From Staphylococcus ratti (GTDB lineage: Bacteria; Bacillota; Bacilli; Staphylococcales; Staphylococcaceae), in the NCBI RefSeq assembly GCF_020883535.1, contig NZ_CP086654.1, forward strand, positions 1-64,000: a stretch of DNA of 64,000 nucleotides. The letters run 5' to 3'. The notes under the pieces were generated by a model. That model was not told the origin of the DNA, searched no databases, and was given only the letters and a program-made list of their open reading frames with translations. Both the position numbers and the translations under genes were made by a program. Positions 33,282 through 43,298 of the stretch are shown piece by piece; the stretch's first letter is position 1; each line of letters begins with the position of its first letter.

Positions 33282-34295
33282 ATGAAAGCATGGCGATTAG
33301 AAAATTTTGGTTTAGATAATTTGAAGCAAGTGGAAGTAGAAAAGCCGAAAATTGAAGCAAATCAAATTTTAATAAAAGTAAACTCTGTATCTTTGAATTA
33401 TAGAGATACAGCAATTGTAGACGGAGTATATACACCAGATTTACTTGAATTTCCATTCATACCAGTTTCAGACGCATCGGGAGAAGTTGTAGAAGTTGGT
33501 TCAGATGTATCAAAATTTAAAAAAGGTGACCGAGTTACGTCACATATGTTTACAAAATGGTTAGAAGGTAAACCAAAAAGTGATGAGCAATTGCATGCGC
33601 TAGGTGCTACTGTGGATGGAGGACTTTCAGAATATATGGTCTTAAATGAAGATGCTACAGTATTCACGCCTGATATATTAAGTGATATTCAAGCATCAAC
33701 ATTACCAGTTGCAGCTTTTGTTGTATGGTTTTCATTGGTAGAGTATGGAAGTATTAAAGCTGGAGATAGAGTCCTTGTTCAAGGTACAGGTGGTGTATCA
33801 ATATTTGCTATTCAAATTGCATCGGCATTGGGTGCAGAAGTAATTGCTACAAGTAGCAGTGACGAAAAATTAGAAAAAGCAAAAGCGCTAGGAGCTTCTA
33901 AAGTCATAAATTATAAAACACATCCAGATTGGGAAAATGAGGTTCAAAAATTAACTAATGGCAATGGTGTAGAACATATAGTTGAAGTTGTCGGAGGTTC
34001 AAGTATTGCTAAATCTATTGAAGCTTTAGCATACCAAGGAAATATTTATGTTATAGGATTTCTTGAAAATATGGTTGCAGAAGTTAATCTATTTTCATTA
34101 CTTGCTAAACAAGCGAAAATTCATGGTGTTAATGTTGGACATCACAGAGCTTTCGAAGACTTTACTAGAGCATTAGACCAACTCAATATTGAACCGGTTA
34201 TAGATACAATTTATTCATTTGATCAAGCTAAAGAGGCATATAAACACCAGGCTAAAGGCGCTTTTGGTAAAATTGTCGTAGACTTTAATAAATAA
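33282..34295 (+). CDS. Zinc-type alcohol dehydrogenase / quinone oxidoreductase family protein
   Basis: A medium-chain dehydrogenase/reductase of 337 residues. I see the GroES-like N-terminal domain (SVSLNYRDTAIVDG, FPFIPVSDASGEVVEVG, KKGDRV) and the Rossmann domain with VLVQGTGGVSIFAIQIA at about 163-179. The classical catalytic zinc Cys and structural four-Cys loop are missing, so it is more like the zinc-free NADPH quinone/enone reductases. RBS AAGGAG precedes the ATG. Likely role: detoxification of a reactive carbonyl or quinone under control of the neighbouring ArsR-type regulator (inference). Confidence 0.85.
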   Translation: MKAWRLENFGLDNLKQVEVEKPKIEANQILIKVNSVSLNYRDTAIVDGVYTPDLLEFPFIPVSDASGEVVEVGSDVSKFKKGDRVTSHMFTKWLEGKPKSDEQLHALGATVDGGLSEYMVLNEDATVFTPDILSDIQASTLPVAAFVVWFSLVEYGSIKAGDRVLVQGTGGVSIFAIQIASALGAEVIATSSSDEKLEKAKALGASKVINYKTHPDWENEVQKLTNGNGVEHIVEVVGGSSIAKSIEALAYQGNIYVIGFLENMVAEVNLFSLLAKQAKIHGVNVGHHRAFEDFTRALDQLNIEPVIDTIYSFDQAKEAYKHQAKGAFGKIVVDFNK

Positions 34296-34362
34296 CTTTA
34301 AATTTTGGAACACAATTATTAGTTTGAACTTTTATAATAAAGAGGTAGGTTATTTGACGAGC

Positions 34363-34642
34363 TGACCCCAAATATTGGGAATAATATAAAAACACTTTCG
34401 TTGAATTCATATTAAAATGAATCATACGGAGGTGTTTTTCTATGAAAAGAGTTTCATATTCAAGTGAGATTAAGTGGAAGTGTGTTGAACTTAGAGCTGC
34501 TATCTTGATTACAAAAGATTTTATGAATGAATTAAATATTAGAAATAGAACTCAAGTTTATACGTGGTGGAGATGGTATTTAACTAATACACTCAAAATA
34601 GTTAACCATAAAAATTACACCACTAAATCTATTTATATATAA
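34363..34642 (+). mobile_element. Insertion-sequence remnant (left end plus partial orfA)
   Basis: TGACCCCAAATATTGG at 34363 looks like an IS terminal repeat. About 80 bases later comes a transposase orfA start with AGGTG-type RBS and helix-turn-helix sequence. No orfB or right end follows; hsdR begins 35 bases after the fragment. From 34296 to 34362 nothing else is evident. Confidence 0.6.
34442..34642 (+). pseudogene. Truncated IS3-type transposase orfA
   Basis: The 66-residue frame begins MKRVSYSSEIKWKCVELRAA and carries TKDFMNELNIRNRTQVYTWWRWY, an HTH resembling the IS3-family orfA start. After residue 47 the sequence loses resemblance (NTLKIVNHKNYTTKS) and stops. The usual leucine-zipper tail and the DDE orfB are absent, so it is a non-functional fragment. 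Confidence 0.7.
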
Positions 34643-34676
34643 TAATTGGTTGTAACAGAAATAAAGGTGGGATGTT

Positions 34677-37469
34677 ATGGTTTATCAGAGTGAATTTGCA
34701 TTAGAAAAAGAAATGATGGAACAATTGAAATCCAATGGCTATGAAACTGTAACGATTAGGGATGAACAACAACTGTTAGACAACTTTCGTTCAATTTTAA
34801 ATGAGCGTCATGCCGAAAAATTAAATGGAGAGCCGCTGACAGATAAAGAATTTCAACGCTTGTTAACGATGATTAATGGTAAGGGGATTTTTGAAAGTGC
34901 ACGTATATTACGTGATAAATTACCTTTAAAACGTGATGATGAGTCTGAAGTTTATTTATCATTTTTAGATACAAGAAATTGGTGTAAAAATAAATTTCAA
35001 ATTACCAATCAAGTTTCCGTAGAGGATACATATAAAGCAAGATATGATGTCACAATATTAGTGAATGGCCTACCACTAGCTCAAATTGAGCTTAAGCGTC
35101 GTGGCGTTGCGATTAACGAAGCATTTAATCAAGTGATGCGCTATCGAAAACAAAACTATACAGGTCTTTTCCGTTATATACAATTATTTATTATTAGTAA
35201 TGGGATAGAAACGCGTTATATTTCTAACAATGACGGTGAAATATTAAAAAGTCATATGTTTTATTGGAGTGACAAAGACAATAACCGCATTAATACACTG
35301 AATGACTTTACGAATACGTTTTTGAGACCGTGTCATTTAGCCAAAATGATCTCACGTTATATGATTTTAAATGAGACAGATCATATTCTTATGGCGATGC
35401 GACCATATCAAGTACATGCAGTGGAAGCTTTAATACATCAAGCAACAGAAACGCGTAATAACGGCTATATATGGCATACGACGGGTAGTGGTAAAACATT
35501 AACTTCATTTAAAGCGAGCCAAGTTTTATCAGAACAAGATCATATCAAAAAGGTCATTTTCCTTGTAGATCGTAAGGATTTAGACAGCCAGACGGAAGAG
35601 GAGTTTAATAAATTTGCTAAAGGTTCAGTGGATAAGACGAATAATACAGCACAACTTGTTAAACAGTTAAACGATAAAAGCTTGCCGCTTATCGTTACCA
35701 CGATTCAAAAAATGTCTAAAGCCATCCAAAATAACTCTGAAGCCTTAGATCAATATAAGACAGACAAAGTGGTTTTCATCATTGATGAATGTCATCGTAG
35801 CCAATTCGGGGATATGCATCGTGTTGTTCGTCAACATTTTAATAATGCACAATATTTTGGCTTCACTGGGACGCCTCGTTTTGAAGAAAACCAAAGTCAA
35901 GATGGGCGAAGCACTGCTGACATCTTCGGTCGATGTTTACACACATATCTTATTAAGAATGCAATTCACGATGGCAATGTATTAGGTTTTTCTGTTGATT
36001 ACATCAATACATTTAAGTCACAAAATATCGAAACAGCCGAAGAAGATTTGGTTGAAGGAATTAATAAAGATGAAGTATGGCTCGCTGATAAACGTGTAGA
36101 ACTCATTGCGCGACATATCACAGAAAACCACGATAAATATACAAGAAATAGACAGTATTCAGCTATTTTAACTGTCCAAAGTATTCCTGCCCTTATAAAA
36201 TATTACGACACTTTCAAAAAAATTAGTAAGGATTATGAACATCCTTTAAAAGTTACAGGTGTGTTTACCTATGCAGCCAATGAAGAACGTAATGAAAATG
36301 ACTTAGATGAAGCGCATTCTAGAGATAAACTGGAAGAAATTATGCAAGATTATAATAATAACTTTGGAACGAATTTCTCAACGGACACTTTCCAAGAATA
36401 CTTTAATCATATTTCTAAAAATGTCAAAAAAGGTGTCAAAGACAACAAAATTGACGTTTTAATCGTCGTTAATATGTTTCTAACAGGTTTTGACAGTAAA
36501 GTATTAAACACATTATATGTAGATAAAAATCTGAAATATCACGACTTAATCCAAGCCTATTCACGTACAAACCGTGTAGAAAAAGAAACGAAACCATTTG
36601 GAAAAATCGTCAATTATCGTGACCTGAAACGTAATACAGATAATGCTTTAAAACTTTTCTCTCAAACAGATGATACAAATCGCGTATTAATGAGAAGCTT
36701 TGATGAGTATCAATCTGAATTTGTAGATGCTTTAGCTGAATTAAAGTCTATTGCTCTAAAGCCGCAAGATATGGATAACGTCCAAGATGAAAATGGGAAA
36801 AAAGCATTTGTGGAAGCTTTCCGTTTAGTTTCAAAACTTATACTAAGATTAAAAGCATTCGATGAGTTCAATTTTACAGAAGAAAATATTGGTATGGATG
36901 AACAAGAATTCGAAGATTATAAGAGTAAATACTTTGCGATATATGATGAAGTGAAGCCAAAACGTGGTGAAATTGAAAAAGTCTCTATCCTAAACGATAT
37001 TGATTTTGAGATAGACATCTTACGAAATGATATGATAAATGTGTCCTATATTATGGACTTAGTTCGACAAATTGATTTGAAAGACAAAGCAGAACAACAA
37101 CGTAATCGCGAACAAATAAGACGTATATTAGACAACGCGGATGATCCAAAACTACGATTGAAACGTGATTTAATTCGTGAATTTATCGATGAAGTGATAC
37201 CTAAATTATCTGAAGAAGATAATATTGACGAAGCTTATCTATTGTTTGAAAATGCGAAACGAGAACAAGAATTCAATGATTTCGCCTATCACCAAGCTGT
37301 CGATGAACAAATACTTAAAAAACTTACTGGTGAGTTTGAATATAGTGGTATTGTGAATCAAGACCACTTGAAAGACATTGTTGGAGATAAAAAACTTAGA
37401 GAAAAACGTCAAACTAAAAAAGCAGTGACATCATTTATAGAAGAAGTGACAGAAAAATATAGTAGCTAA
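34677..37469 (+). CDS. hsdR: Type I restriction enzyme R subunit HsdR
   Basis: HsdR is the translocase and nuclease subunit of a type I restriction-modification complex. The 930-residue product has a PD-(D/E)xK nuclease site (Asp124 in RYDV, Glu138-x-Lys140 in QIELKRRG). It also has a superfamily 2 helicase with Walker A TTGSGKT (to Thr274), DECH at 370-373, FTGTPRF, a second RecA domain with [10 protein letters not shown] and QAYSRTNRV, and a helical C-terminal region. It appears intact. RBS AAGGTGGG precedes the ATG. hsdM and hsdS follow in the same direction. Confidence 0.95.
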   Translation: MVYQSEFALEKEMMEQLKSNGYETVTIRDEQQLLDNFRSILNERHAEKLNGEPLTDKEFQRLLTMINGKGIFESARILRDKLPLKRDDESEVYLSFLDTRNWCKNKFQITNQVSVEDTYKARYDVTILVNGLPLAQIELKRRGVAINEAFNQVMRYRKQNYTGLFRYIQLFIISNGIETRYISNNDGEILKSHMFYWSDKDNNRINTLNDFTNTFLRPCHLAKMISRYMILNETDHILMAMRPYQVHAVEALIHQATETRNNGYIWHTTGSGKTLTSFKASQVLSEQDHIKKVIFLVDRKDLDSQTEEEFNKFAKGSVDKTNNTAQLVKQLNDKSLPLIVTTIQKMSKAIQNNSEALDQYKTDKVVFIIDECHRSQFGDMHRVVRQHFNNAQYFGFTGTPRFEENQSQDGRSTADIFGRCLHTYLIKNAIHDGNVLGFSVDYINTFKSQNIETAEEDLVEGINKDEVWLADKRVELIARHITENHDKYTRNRQYSAILTVQSIPALIKYYDTFKKISKDYEHPLKVTGVFTYAANEERNENDLDEAHSRDKLEEIMQDYNNNFGTNFSTDTFQEYFNHISKNVKKGVKDNKIDVLIVVNMFLTGFDSKVLNTLYVDKNLKYHDLIQAYSRTNRVEKETKPFGKIVNYRDLKRNTDNALKLFSQTDDTNRVLMRSFDEYQSEFVDALAELKSIALKPQDMDNVQDENGKKAFVEAFRLVSKLILRLKAFDEFNFTEENIGMDEQEFEDYKSKYFAIYDEVKPKRGEIEKVSILNDIDFEIDILRNDMINVSYIMDLVRQIDLKDKAEQQRNREQIRRILDNADDPKLRLKRDLIREFIDEVIPKLSEEDNIDEAYLLFENAKREQEFNDFAYHQAVDEQILKKLTGEFEYSGIVNQDHLKDIVGDKKLREKRQTKKAVTSFIEEVTEKYSS

Positions 37470-37583
37470 AAATGATATCAAACCTTTGTGATCATAAGTA
37501 TTACAGAGGTTTTGATATACATAAGGAAAAGATACGTCATTATTAAGCAGCATAACAACGATTTAATTAATGGAGGAAATGAA

Positions 37584-39140
37584 ATGTCAATTACTGAAAA
37601 ACAACGTCAACAACAGGCGGAACTACATAAACGCTTATGGGCTATCGCGAATGATTTAAGAGGGAATATGGATGCAAGTGAGTTCCGTAACTATATTTTA
37701 GGACTTATTTTCTACCGCTTCTTATCAGAAAAAGCAGAAGCAGAGGTTGCTGAAGCTTTATCTGGTGAAGATTTAACGTATGAACAAGCTTGGGAAGATG
37801 CGGAGTACCAAGAGGATCTAAAGGCAGAACTTATTGAAAACGTTGGATACTATATTGAACCCCAAGATTTATTTAGCAGTATGATTAAAGAAATCGAGAA
37901 TCAACGTTTTGACATTGAACACTTGGCTCAAGCTATTAGAAAAGTAGAAACATCTACACTTGGACAAGATAGTGAAGATGATTTTATCGGTTTATTCAGT
38001 GATATGGATTTAAGTTCTACAAGATTAGGTAACACCGTTAAAGATAGAACAGCATTACTAAGCAAAGTCATGGTTAATTTAGCAGACTTACCTTTTGTAC
38101 ACAGCGATTTAGAAATTGATATGTTAGGCGATGCTTATGAATTCTTAATTGGTCGCTTTGCGGCAAATGCAGGGAAAAAAGCCGGAGAATTCTATACACC
38201 CCAACAAGTGTCTAAAATATTAGCTCAAATTGTTACATTAGGTAAAGATAAATTGAGAAACGTTTACGATCCTACGTGTGGCTCAGGGTCATTATTATTA
38301 CGTGTTGGTAAAGAAACAACTGTCTATCGTTATAATGGACAAGAACGTAATAATACAACATATAACTTGGCTCGAATGAATATGTTATTACACAATGTGC
38401 GTTATGAAAACTTTGATATTCAAAACGATGATACGCTAGAAAATCCAGCCTTTTTAGATGAAAAATTCGATGCTGTAGTAGCGAATCCACCATATAGTGC
38501 CAAATGGTCTGCGGACAGTAAATTTAACGATGATGAACGTTTTAGTAATTATGGTAAATTAGCGCCTAAATCTAAAGCAGACTTCGCTTTTATCCAACAT
38601 ATGGTACATTATTTAGATGATGAGGGCACAATGGCCGTAGTCTTACCGCATGGTGTCTTGTTCCGTGGCGCAGCCGAAGGGACGATACGTAAATATCTTA
38701 TAGAAGAGAAAAACTATTTAGACGCAGTAATTGGTTTACCGGCTAATATTTTCTATGGGACTTCCATTCCAACTTGTGTCCTCGTATTTAAGAAATGTCG
38801 TGAAGCAGATCAAGATGTCTTATTTATCGATGCTTCTAACGAATTTGAAAAAGGTAAAAACCAAAATCATCTCACAGATGAACAAGTCGAAACAATCATT
38901 AATACGTATAAAAACAGAGAAACGATAGATAAGTATAGTTATGCGGCGAATTTGAAAGAAATAGAAGAAAATGATTATAACCTCAATATCCCAAGATATG
39001 TGGATACCTTTGAAGAAGAAGAACCCATTGACCTTGATTTAGTCCAACAACAACTCACAGACATTGATAAAGAAATTGCAGATGTTGAATCAGAGATTAA
39101 CAACTATCTCAAAGAACTAGGAGTGTTGAAAAATGAATAA
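37584..39140 (+). CDS. hsdM: Type I restriction-modification DNA methylase HsdM
   Basis: HsdM supplies N6-adenine methylation for the type I complex. The 518-residue product has an N-terminal helical domain (LRGNMDASEFRNYILGLIFYRFLSEKAE), the SAM motif DPTCGSGSLLL at about 229-239 and the catalytic NPPY at 301-304 in AVVANPPYSAKW, with a coiled C-terminal tail for HsdS contact. The frame is open from 37488, but GGAGG before ATG 37584 and the domain start fix it. It overlaps hsdS by eight bases. Confidence 0.95.
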   Translation: MSITEKQRQQQAELHKRLWAIANDLRGNMDASEFRNYILGLIFYRFLSEKAEAEVAEALSGEDLTYEQAWEDAEYQEDLKAELIENVGYYIEPQDLFSSMIKEIENQRFDIEHLAQAIRKVETSTLGQDSEDDFIGLFSDMDLSSTRLGNTVKDRTALLSKVMVNLADLPFVHSDLEIDMLGDAYEFLIGRFAANAGKKAGEFYTPQQVSKILAQIVTLGKDKLRNVYDPTCGSGSLLLRVGKETTVYRYNGQERNNTTYNLARMNMLLHNVRYENFDIQNDDTLENPAFLDEKFDAVVANPPYSAKWSADSKFNDDERFSNYGKLAPKSKADFAFIQHMVHYLDDEGTMAVVLPHGVLFRGAAEGTIRKYLIEEKNYLDAVIGLPANIFYGTSIPTCVLVFKKCREADQDVLFIDASNEFEKGKNQNHLTDEQVETIINTYKNRETIDKYSYAANLKEIEENDYNLNIPRYVDTFEEEEPIDLDLVQQQLTDIDKEIADVESEINNYLKELGVLKNE

Positions 39141-40346
39141 GCAGACAAATACTCCAAAACTAAGATTTCCAGAGTTTAAAGATGAATGGATAGAAAAAGC
39201 ATTTGGAGATTTTACTAAAACTAATCAAGGGCTTCAAATTGCAATAAGTAATAGAGAAACCCAATATAAAGAAGGGTATTATTTCTATATAACTAATGAA
39301 TTTCTTAAACCAAATAGCAAAATAAAATATTATATAAAAAATCCACCGAATTCTGTCATAGCTAATAAAGACGATATTTTGATGACTAGGACTGGTAATA
39401 CCGGAAAAGTTATAACAGGAGTTCATGGAGCTTTCCATAATAATTTCTTCAAGATTAAATTTGATAACGAACAGTACGATAGATTATTTATATATGAACT
39501 ATTAAAATCTTCTAAGATTAATAATAAAATTTTATCATTTGCTGGAACCTCTACTATCCTGATTTAAATCATTCAGATTTTTACAGTATAAAAAGTTTTA
39601 TACCAAAGTACGAGGAACAACAAAAGTTAGGTATTTTCTTCAACAAACTCGACCGCCAAATTGAACTCGAAGAAAAGAAATTAGAGAAGCTGGAAGAACA
39701 GAAAAAGGGATATATGCAAAAGATTTTCTCTCAAGAATTAAGATTTAAAGATGAGAATGGGGATGAGTATCCAGAGTGGGAAGAGAAAAAATTAATAGAA
39801 TTATATGATAAAGGAAAAGCAGGAGGCACTCCAAAATCAACTGAATCTAAATATTACAATGGAGACATACCATTTTTATCAATTAGTGACATAACTGAAC
39901 AAGGTAAATTTTTAAACCAAACAGAAAAATCTATCACTCAAGCTGGTTTAGAAAATAGTACTGCATGGTTAGTGCCTAAGAATTCTATAAATTATGCTAT
40001 GTATGCTTCTGTGGGCTATTTAAGTATAAATAAAATTGAAGTAGCTACAAGTCAGGCCATTTTTAATATGGTTTTTGATAATTACTACTTAACAGAATAT
40101 TTATATTATTATCTTAATTATATAAGAGATACAGGAATTCTTAATAAATTAGTAGGTACTGGCACTCAAAGTAACTTATCAGCTTCAACTATGAAAAACA
40201 TAGATGTCAACTTACCTAAATTTAATGAAATGATAAAAATCAGTGATTTTTTCAGTAAGTTAGATACTTTTATTGAAAAGCAATCAGCTAAAATTGAATT
40301 ATTGAAAGAGAGAAAAAAGGGCTTTTTACAGAAGATGTTCATCTAA
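39133..40346 (+). pseudogene. hsdS: Type I specificity subunit HsdS, frameshifted
   Basis: HsdS reads the target sequence through two target-recognition domains. The first frame (39133-39567, 144 residues) covers most of the first domain and ends FAGTSTILI-stop. Adding one C after 39558 restores the expected STIPDLNHSDFYS and keeps the frame open to 40346, through KLDRQIELEEKKLEKLEEQKKGYMQKIFSQELRF, the second domain and the closing KKGFLQKMF. It therefore looks like a one-base loss in a short C run. ATG 39714, behind AAAAAGGG, could still yield a 210-residue single-domain half-subunit. Sequencing error is the main alternative. Confidence 0.85.
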
Positions 40347-40532
40347 GCTTATGATAACGGCTTATTATATTATGTGATTTACCAGAATGAATCACGATAG
40401 TATTGTTAGAGAAAGCATAATTTCAATGAAAAAACCATTGCTCATTATTTCAGATATTAAATAGCTCAATAAAAACTCAAAAATGTCTTTGTGTGACACT
40501 ATGGAGATATGCATTAAGTTATCATGTACATC

Positions 40533-40572
40533 AAAAAATGCTAGGTATGAGCACCAGTACTTAGCATTTTTT
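40533..40572. terminator. Bidirectional terminator after hsdS
   Basis: A perfect 11-bp stem pairs AAAAAATGCTA (40533-40543) with TAGCATTTTTT (40562-40572). It can serve the hsd operon and the minus-strand pseudogene. From 40347 to 40532 I see nothing else. Confidence 0.8.
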
Positions 40573-40646
40573 ATATTATAGATATTAGTACAATTACCGG
40601 AATACAAGTGAGTTATCATCAACCTCAGTAAATTCCGACACCCTAT

Positions 40647-40889
40647 CTATATTAAAAACCATCTTTTTAATGATTTTCTGAATGTTTCCCAGTTTGCAAT
40701 ATCGAGATAATATTTATCTCCAGTTTCTTTAATAACACCTTGTTTGATTAAATGATTAAAAGTACGTGTTTTTTTGATGTTTAATGTATTTCATGATTGA
40801 GCGGTTTCAGAAGAAATTGCGTTATTAGCTTTCATTGTTTTTACAATTTTATTTTGCTTTAAAGTTATAGTTTCAGCACCGAATGCCAT
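40647..40889 (-). pseudogene. Small winged-helix-like gene with an in-frame stop
   Basis: Read on the minus strand from ATG 40889, with AAGGAG seven bases upstream, the sequence gives an 80-codon frame beginning MAFGAETITLKQNKIVKTM. Codon 33 is TGA, then the frame continues NTLNIKKTRTFNHLIKQGV and KYYLDIANWETFRKSLKRW to a TAG at 40647. The continuous protein-like sequence on both sides of the single stop suggests a recently inactivated small DNA-binding-type protein. I do not recognise the family firmly. Confidence 0.65.
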
Positions 40890-41213
40890 ACGTATCACTC
40901 CTTTTATATAATTGTAACATGAATATTTTTATTCTAAAGTTGATACGAAATAAGAGAGTATTTTGAATTCTATGATAGATAGTTGAGTGATGAATATGGA
41001 TTCCCCTTCTCTTAGAATTTCAAATATATCACAATAGCTGAGAACGTATCTGAGTATTAGTTAGTGCGCTATAGTTGTCATGTATTATTGAACGGTTTAT
41101 GTTAAAAAATTAACACATAATACTCCTTATTGTTGAATAGAATGTACGCTATAAAAGAGATTTTGCATTGTAACCTTATTGTTACTATCTTTATTTATTG
41201 GAGATGAAATTTA
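40890..41213. other. AT-rich gap without a recognised feature
   Basis: Apart from the ribosome site of the minus-strand pseudogene (about 40895-40900) and the GGAG before the next gene (41200-41203), I see no gene, repeat or clear promoter here. Confidence 0.5.
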
Positions 41214-42293
41214 TTGAATGACAAATATGTAATATTTATTTTTGTATTTTTTATAATTTGCGCGCTGTCTGTAAATTCTAATTATATAATAAATTTTATT
41301 GTTTTGATAATGTTCTTAGTGATAAATTTTTATTTCGTTTTTAAAAATATAAAAAATAATAAAATAAAAATGTTTTTGTTAGATTTATATAAATATAGAA
41401 AAGATACAAAACGTCTTGAACATTGGATAATATTAGATGATAAAAAAAGACTTCATAAAAAAATGGTTAAAAAACAATATGATGGAATTAACATAATAAT
41501 AGGTACATTTGGTTGTAGTATTTTCATTCTTCTCCTTCTTTTTTTTAGATTGGCAACAATAATTCCTCCTATCATAGGTATATTTTTACTTATAATACTT
41601 ATTATAATCGGTTGTATTGGTTATAAAAATATCATTTGTATGTTTCCGTTTATTAGGCTTTTAGCAATACCTATCTTTTCTTTGGGTATTGTACTCTTTT
41701 TACATGACAGTAAAATAATAGAAAATTTTGTTACGTTGGAAGTTTTATTTATTATTATTTCTTCAATATTTTTTGGTTTTGCATGTCTTAGAATACCACC
41801 GTATATTATTAGAAGTTTACATAATAAGCAGTTTTTTATTAATAGTGCCCCCAATATATTTTTGATAATTATGATACTTTCAATGAATAATATAAAAAAA
41901 CCGGATCTTGATTTTACTAAAGATCCTAATTTTTCCAAATTTCCTAACGAAGTTCAAAACATTCTTTCAAATCAGGAATTTGTAAACACTATAAGAGATA
42001 TTATCTATCAAACTCAAATGACAGTTGTTACTTCTGACATAACAACTTATATCCTTATAATTAGTGTAATGATTTTTATCTTTAGTGCTTTATTAAATAT
42101 AAAAATGACATATGATAATAAAAAAGCAGCAAAGTTACTTTTTGGAGTTAGAAGAAAAAGTATAGAAGATCAAAAATTTAGTTACAGGGATTTTCAAAAA
42201 ATTAGTTATTATGGTGGTCAGTACTATGAAGAACAACTTTTTTCAATACCAGGAGTTTATAAATTCATTTATGATATTGAATTAAACAAATAG
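41214..42293 (+). CDS. Orphan AT-rich multi-pass membrane protein
   Basis: I do not recognise this 359-residue protein. It has two N-terminal hydrophobic segments (about 5-20 and 25-43), a basic soluble loop (about 45-92), five or six further segments (about 93-225), a polar stretch rich in Asp, Asn and Pro (about 228-270), a last helix (about 275-295) and a soluble tail with FSYRDFQKISYYGGQYYEEQLF. Codon use is much richer in A/T than in neighbouring genes (runs of Ile, Lys, Asn), a sign of recent transfer. The start is TTG 41214, ten bases after GGAG. It lies alone, downstream of the damaged hsd system; an immunity or defence accessory role is speculation. Confidence 0.7.
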   Translation: MNDKYVIFIFVFFIICALSVNSNYIINFIVLIMFLVINFYFVFKNIKNNKIKMFLLDLYKYRKDTKRLEHWIILDDKKRLHKKMVKKQYDGINIIIGTFGCSIFILLLLFFRLATIIPPIIGIFLLIILIIIGCIGYKNIICMFPFIRLLAIPIFSLGIVLFLHDSKIIENFVTLEVLFIIISSIFFGFACLRIPPYIIRSLHNKQFFINSAPNIFLIIMILSMNNIKKPDLDFTKDPNFSKFPNEVQNILSNQEFVNTIRDIIYQTQMTVVTSDITTYILIISVMIFIFSALLNIKMTYDNKKAAKLLFGVRRKSIEDQKFSYRDFQKISYYGGQYYEEQLFSIPGVYKFIYDIELNK

Positions 42294-42633
42294 TAAATCT
42301 AAATATATAAAGTTTTCATTATTTGAAGTTTTTAAGAAGAAGTTTTCTGTAAAACATTCTCAATATTAGCAATTAATCGACTATCTATATCCTATTTACC
42401 TTAAAGGCTAACACTTTATGAGGGATATATTTACAAAATAAAATACGCTTTAAAATCAGGGTCGATTCCTATCTTAGATCAACTTCGGGAAGGTTTGTGA
42501 GTAAATTAGCTTTTTCTCTCTTTATAGGTGTAATAGTGATATGTGTATCTTTATTGTTAAATTGAAACAACGAAATCATAGGAGAAAGTAACGTAAAATA
42601 TATCGATAATCCCCACCATTCACCACAAAATAA
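42294..42633. other. Gap between the orphan membrane gene and kdp: nothing clear
   Basis: The segment is AT-rich with no RBS-led ORF I trust. A minus-strand open frame (42469-42702) runs through the kdp terminator and reads as low-quality protein, so I do not call it. The right end of the accessory zone probably lies here. Confidence 0.5.
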
Positions 42634-42688
42634 GCCCTCCCTCAGTCTACCACGACGCATAATGGCGCGTGGTCTGATGAGGGAGGGC
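42634..42688 (-). terminator. Terminator of kdpFABC
   Basis: GCCCTCCCTCA at the left pairs perfectly with TGAGGGAGGGC ending at 42688, with an inner CCACG/CGTGG pairing. On the minus strand the stem is followed by TTATTTTG. Confidence 0.85.
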
Positions 42689-42702
42689 GTTTGTATGTCC
42701 AT

Positions 42703-43284
42703 TTAGTGTTCCATTAATTTTTTAATATCTAAATTCACAGCGAGGACATTGACGGTATTCGTTTCAGAATGACGTTCTGTGTGTTGGTTAATAATAGATT
42801 GTATTTGTTGTTTTGTTAAGCCGCTATGTTTTGCGATGCGCTTGATCTGCATGTCTGCGGCTTGTTTCGTGATTGCGTTATCTAGTCCTGATCCAGATGC
42901 GGTAAGGATATTAACGGGAACGTCTTTTGCTGGGATTCCGTTTTCTTTACTAAATATTTTACGGTCCGTCGCAACACGGTCTAGTAATTCTGGGTTCGTG
43001 TTGCTGTAGTTTGTACCACCTGTTACAGGGAGGATATTTGCTTTCTTTTCATAAACATTATATGAGCTGTAATGGTGTGCTGATGGACGACCATGTAGGT
43101 AGACGGGCGATGTGAATTCTTGTCCGATAAGTGATGACCCGACGACTTTGCCGTGTTCTTCAATTAAGCTCCCATTAGCTTGATGATGAAAGAACGTTTG
43201 TCCTACTGCGGTTGTAACTAAGGGGTACACTAACCCGCACATGATTAAAACCAATAGGGTCGTAATTAGCGAACTTTTTAACAT
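42703..43284 (-). CDS. kdpC: Potassium-transporting ATPase subunit KdpC
   Basis: KdpC is the single-span assembly and affinity subunit of the Kdp K+ pump. The 193-residue product has one N-terminal membrane helix (about 5-25, LITTLLVLIMCGLVYPLVTT), then GSLIEEHGKVVGSSLIGQ, FHGRPS-like YLHGRPSAHHYSSYNV, and the ALP-type DVPVNILTASGSGLDNAIT segment of the family. It is the last gene of the operon, 14 bases after kdpB. Confidence 0.96.
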   Translation of the reverse strand: MLKSSLITTLLVLIMCGLVYPLVTTAVGQTFFHHQANGSLIEEHGKVVGSSLIGQEFTSPVYLHGRPSAHHYSSYNVYEKKANILPVTGGTNYSNTNPELLDRVATDRKIFSKENGIPAKDVPVNILTASGSGLDNAITKQAADMQIKRIAKHSGLTKQQIQSIINQHTERHSETNTVNVLAVNLDIKKLMEH

Positions 43285-43298
43285 AGCTTAACCTTCTC

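Noticed and set aside
40341..40365. Second SCC att site (minus-strand TATCATAAG)
   Set aside because: Only nine bases match and the flanks differ from the site in rlmH, so chance is likely.
42456..42490. tRNA-like GGGTCGATTCCTA word
   Set aside because: Only the T-loop resemblance is present; no acceptor or anticodon stems can be formed around it.
42469..42702. Minus-strand 77-codon frame after kdpC
   Set aside because: It crosses the kdp terminator hairpin, lacks a ribosome site and reads as arbitrary sequence.
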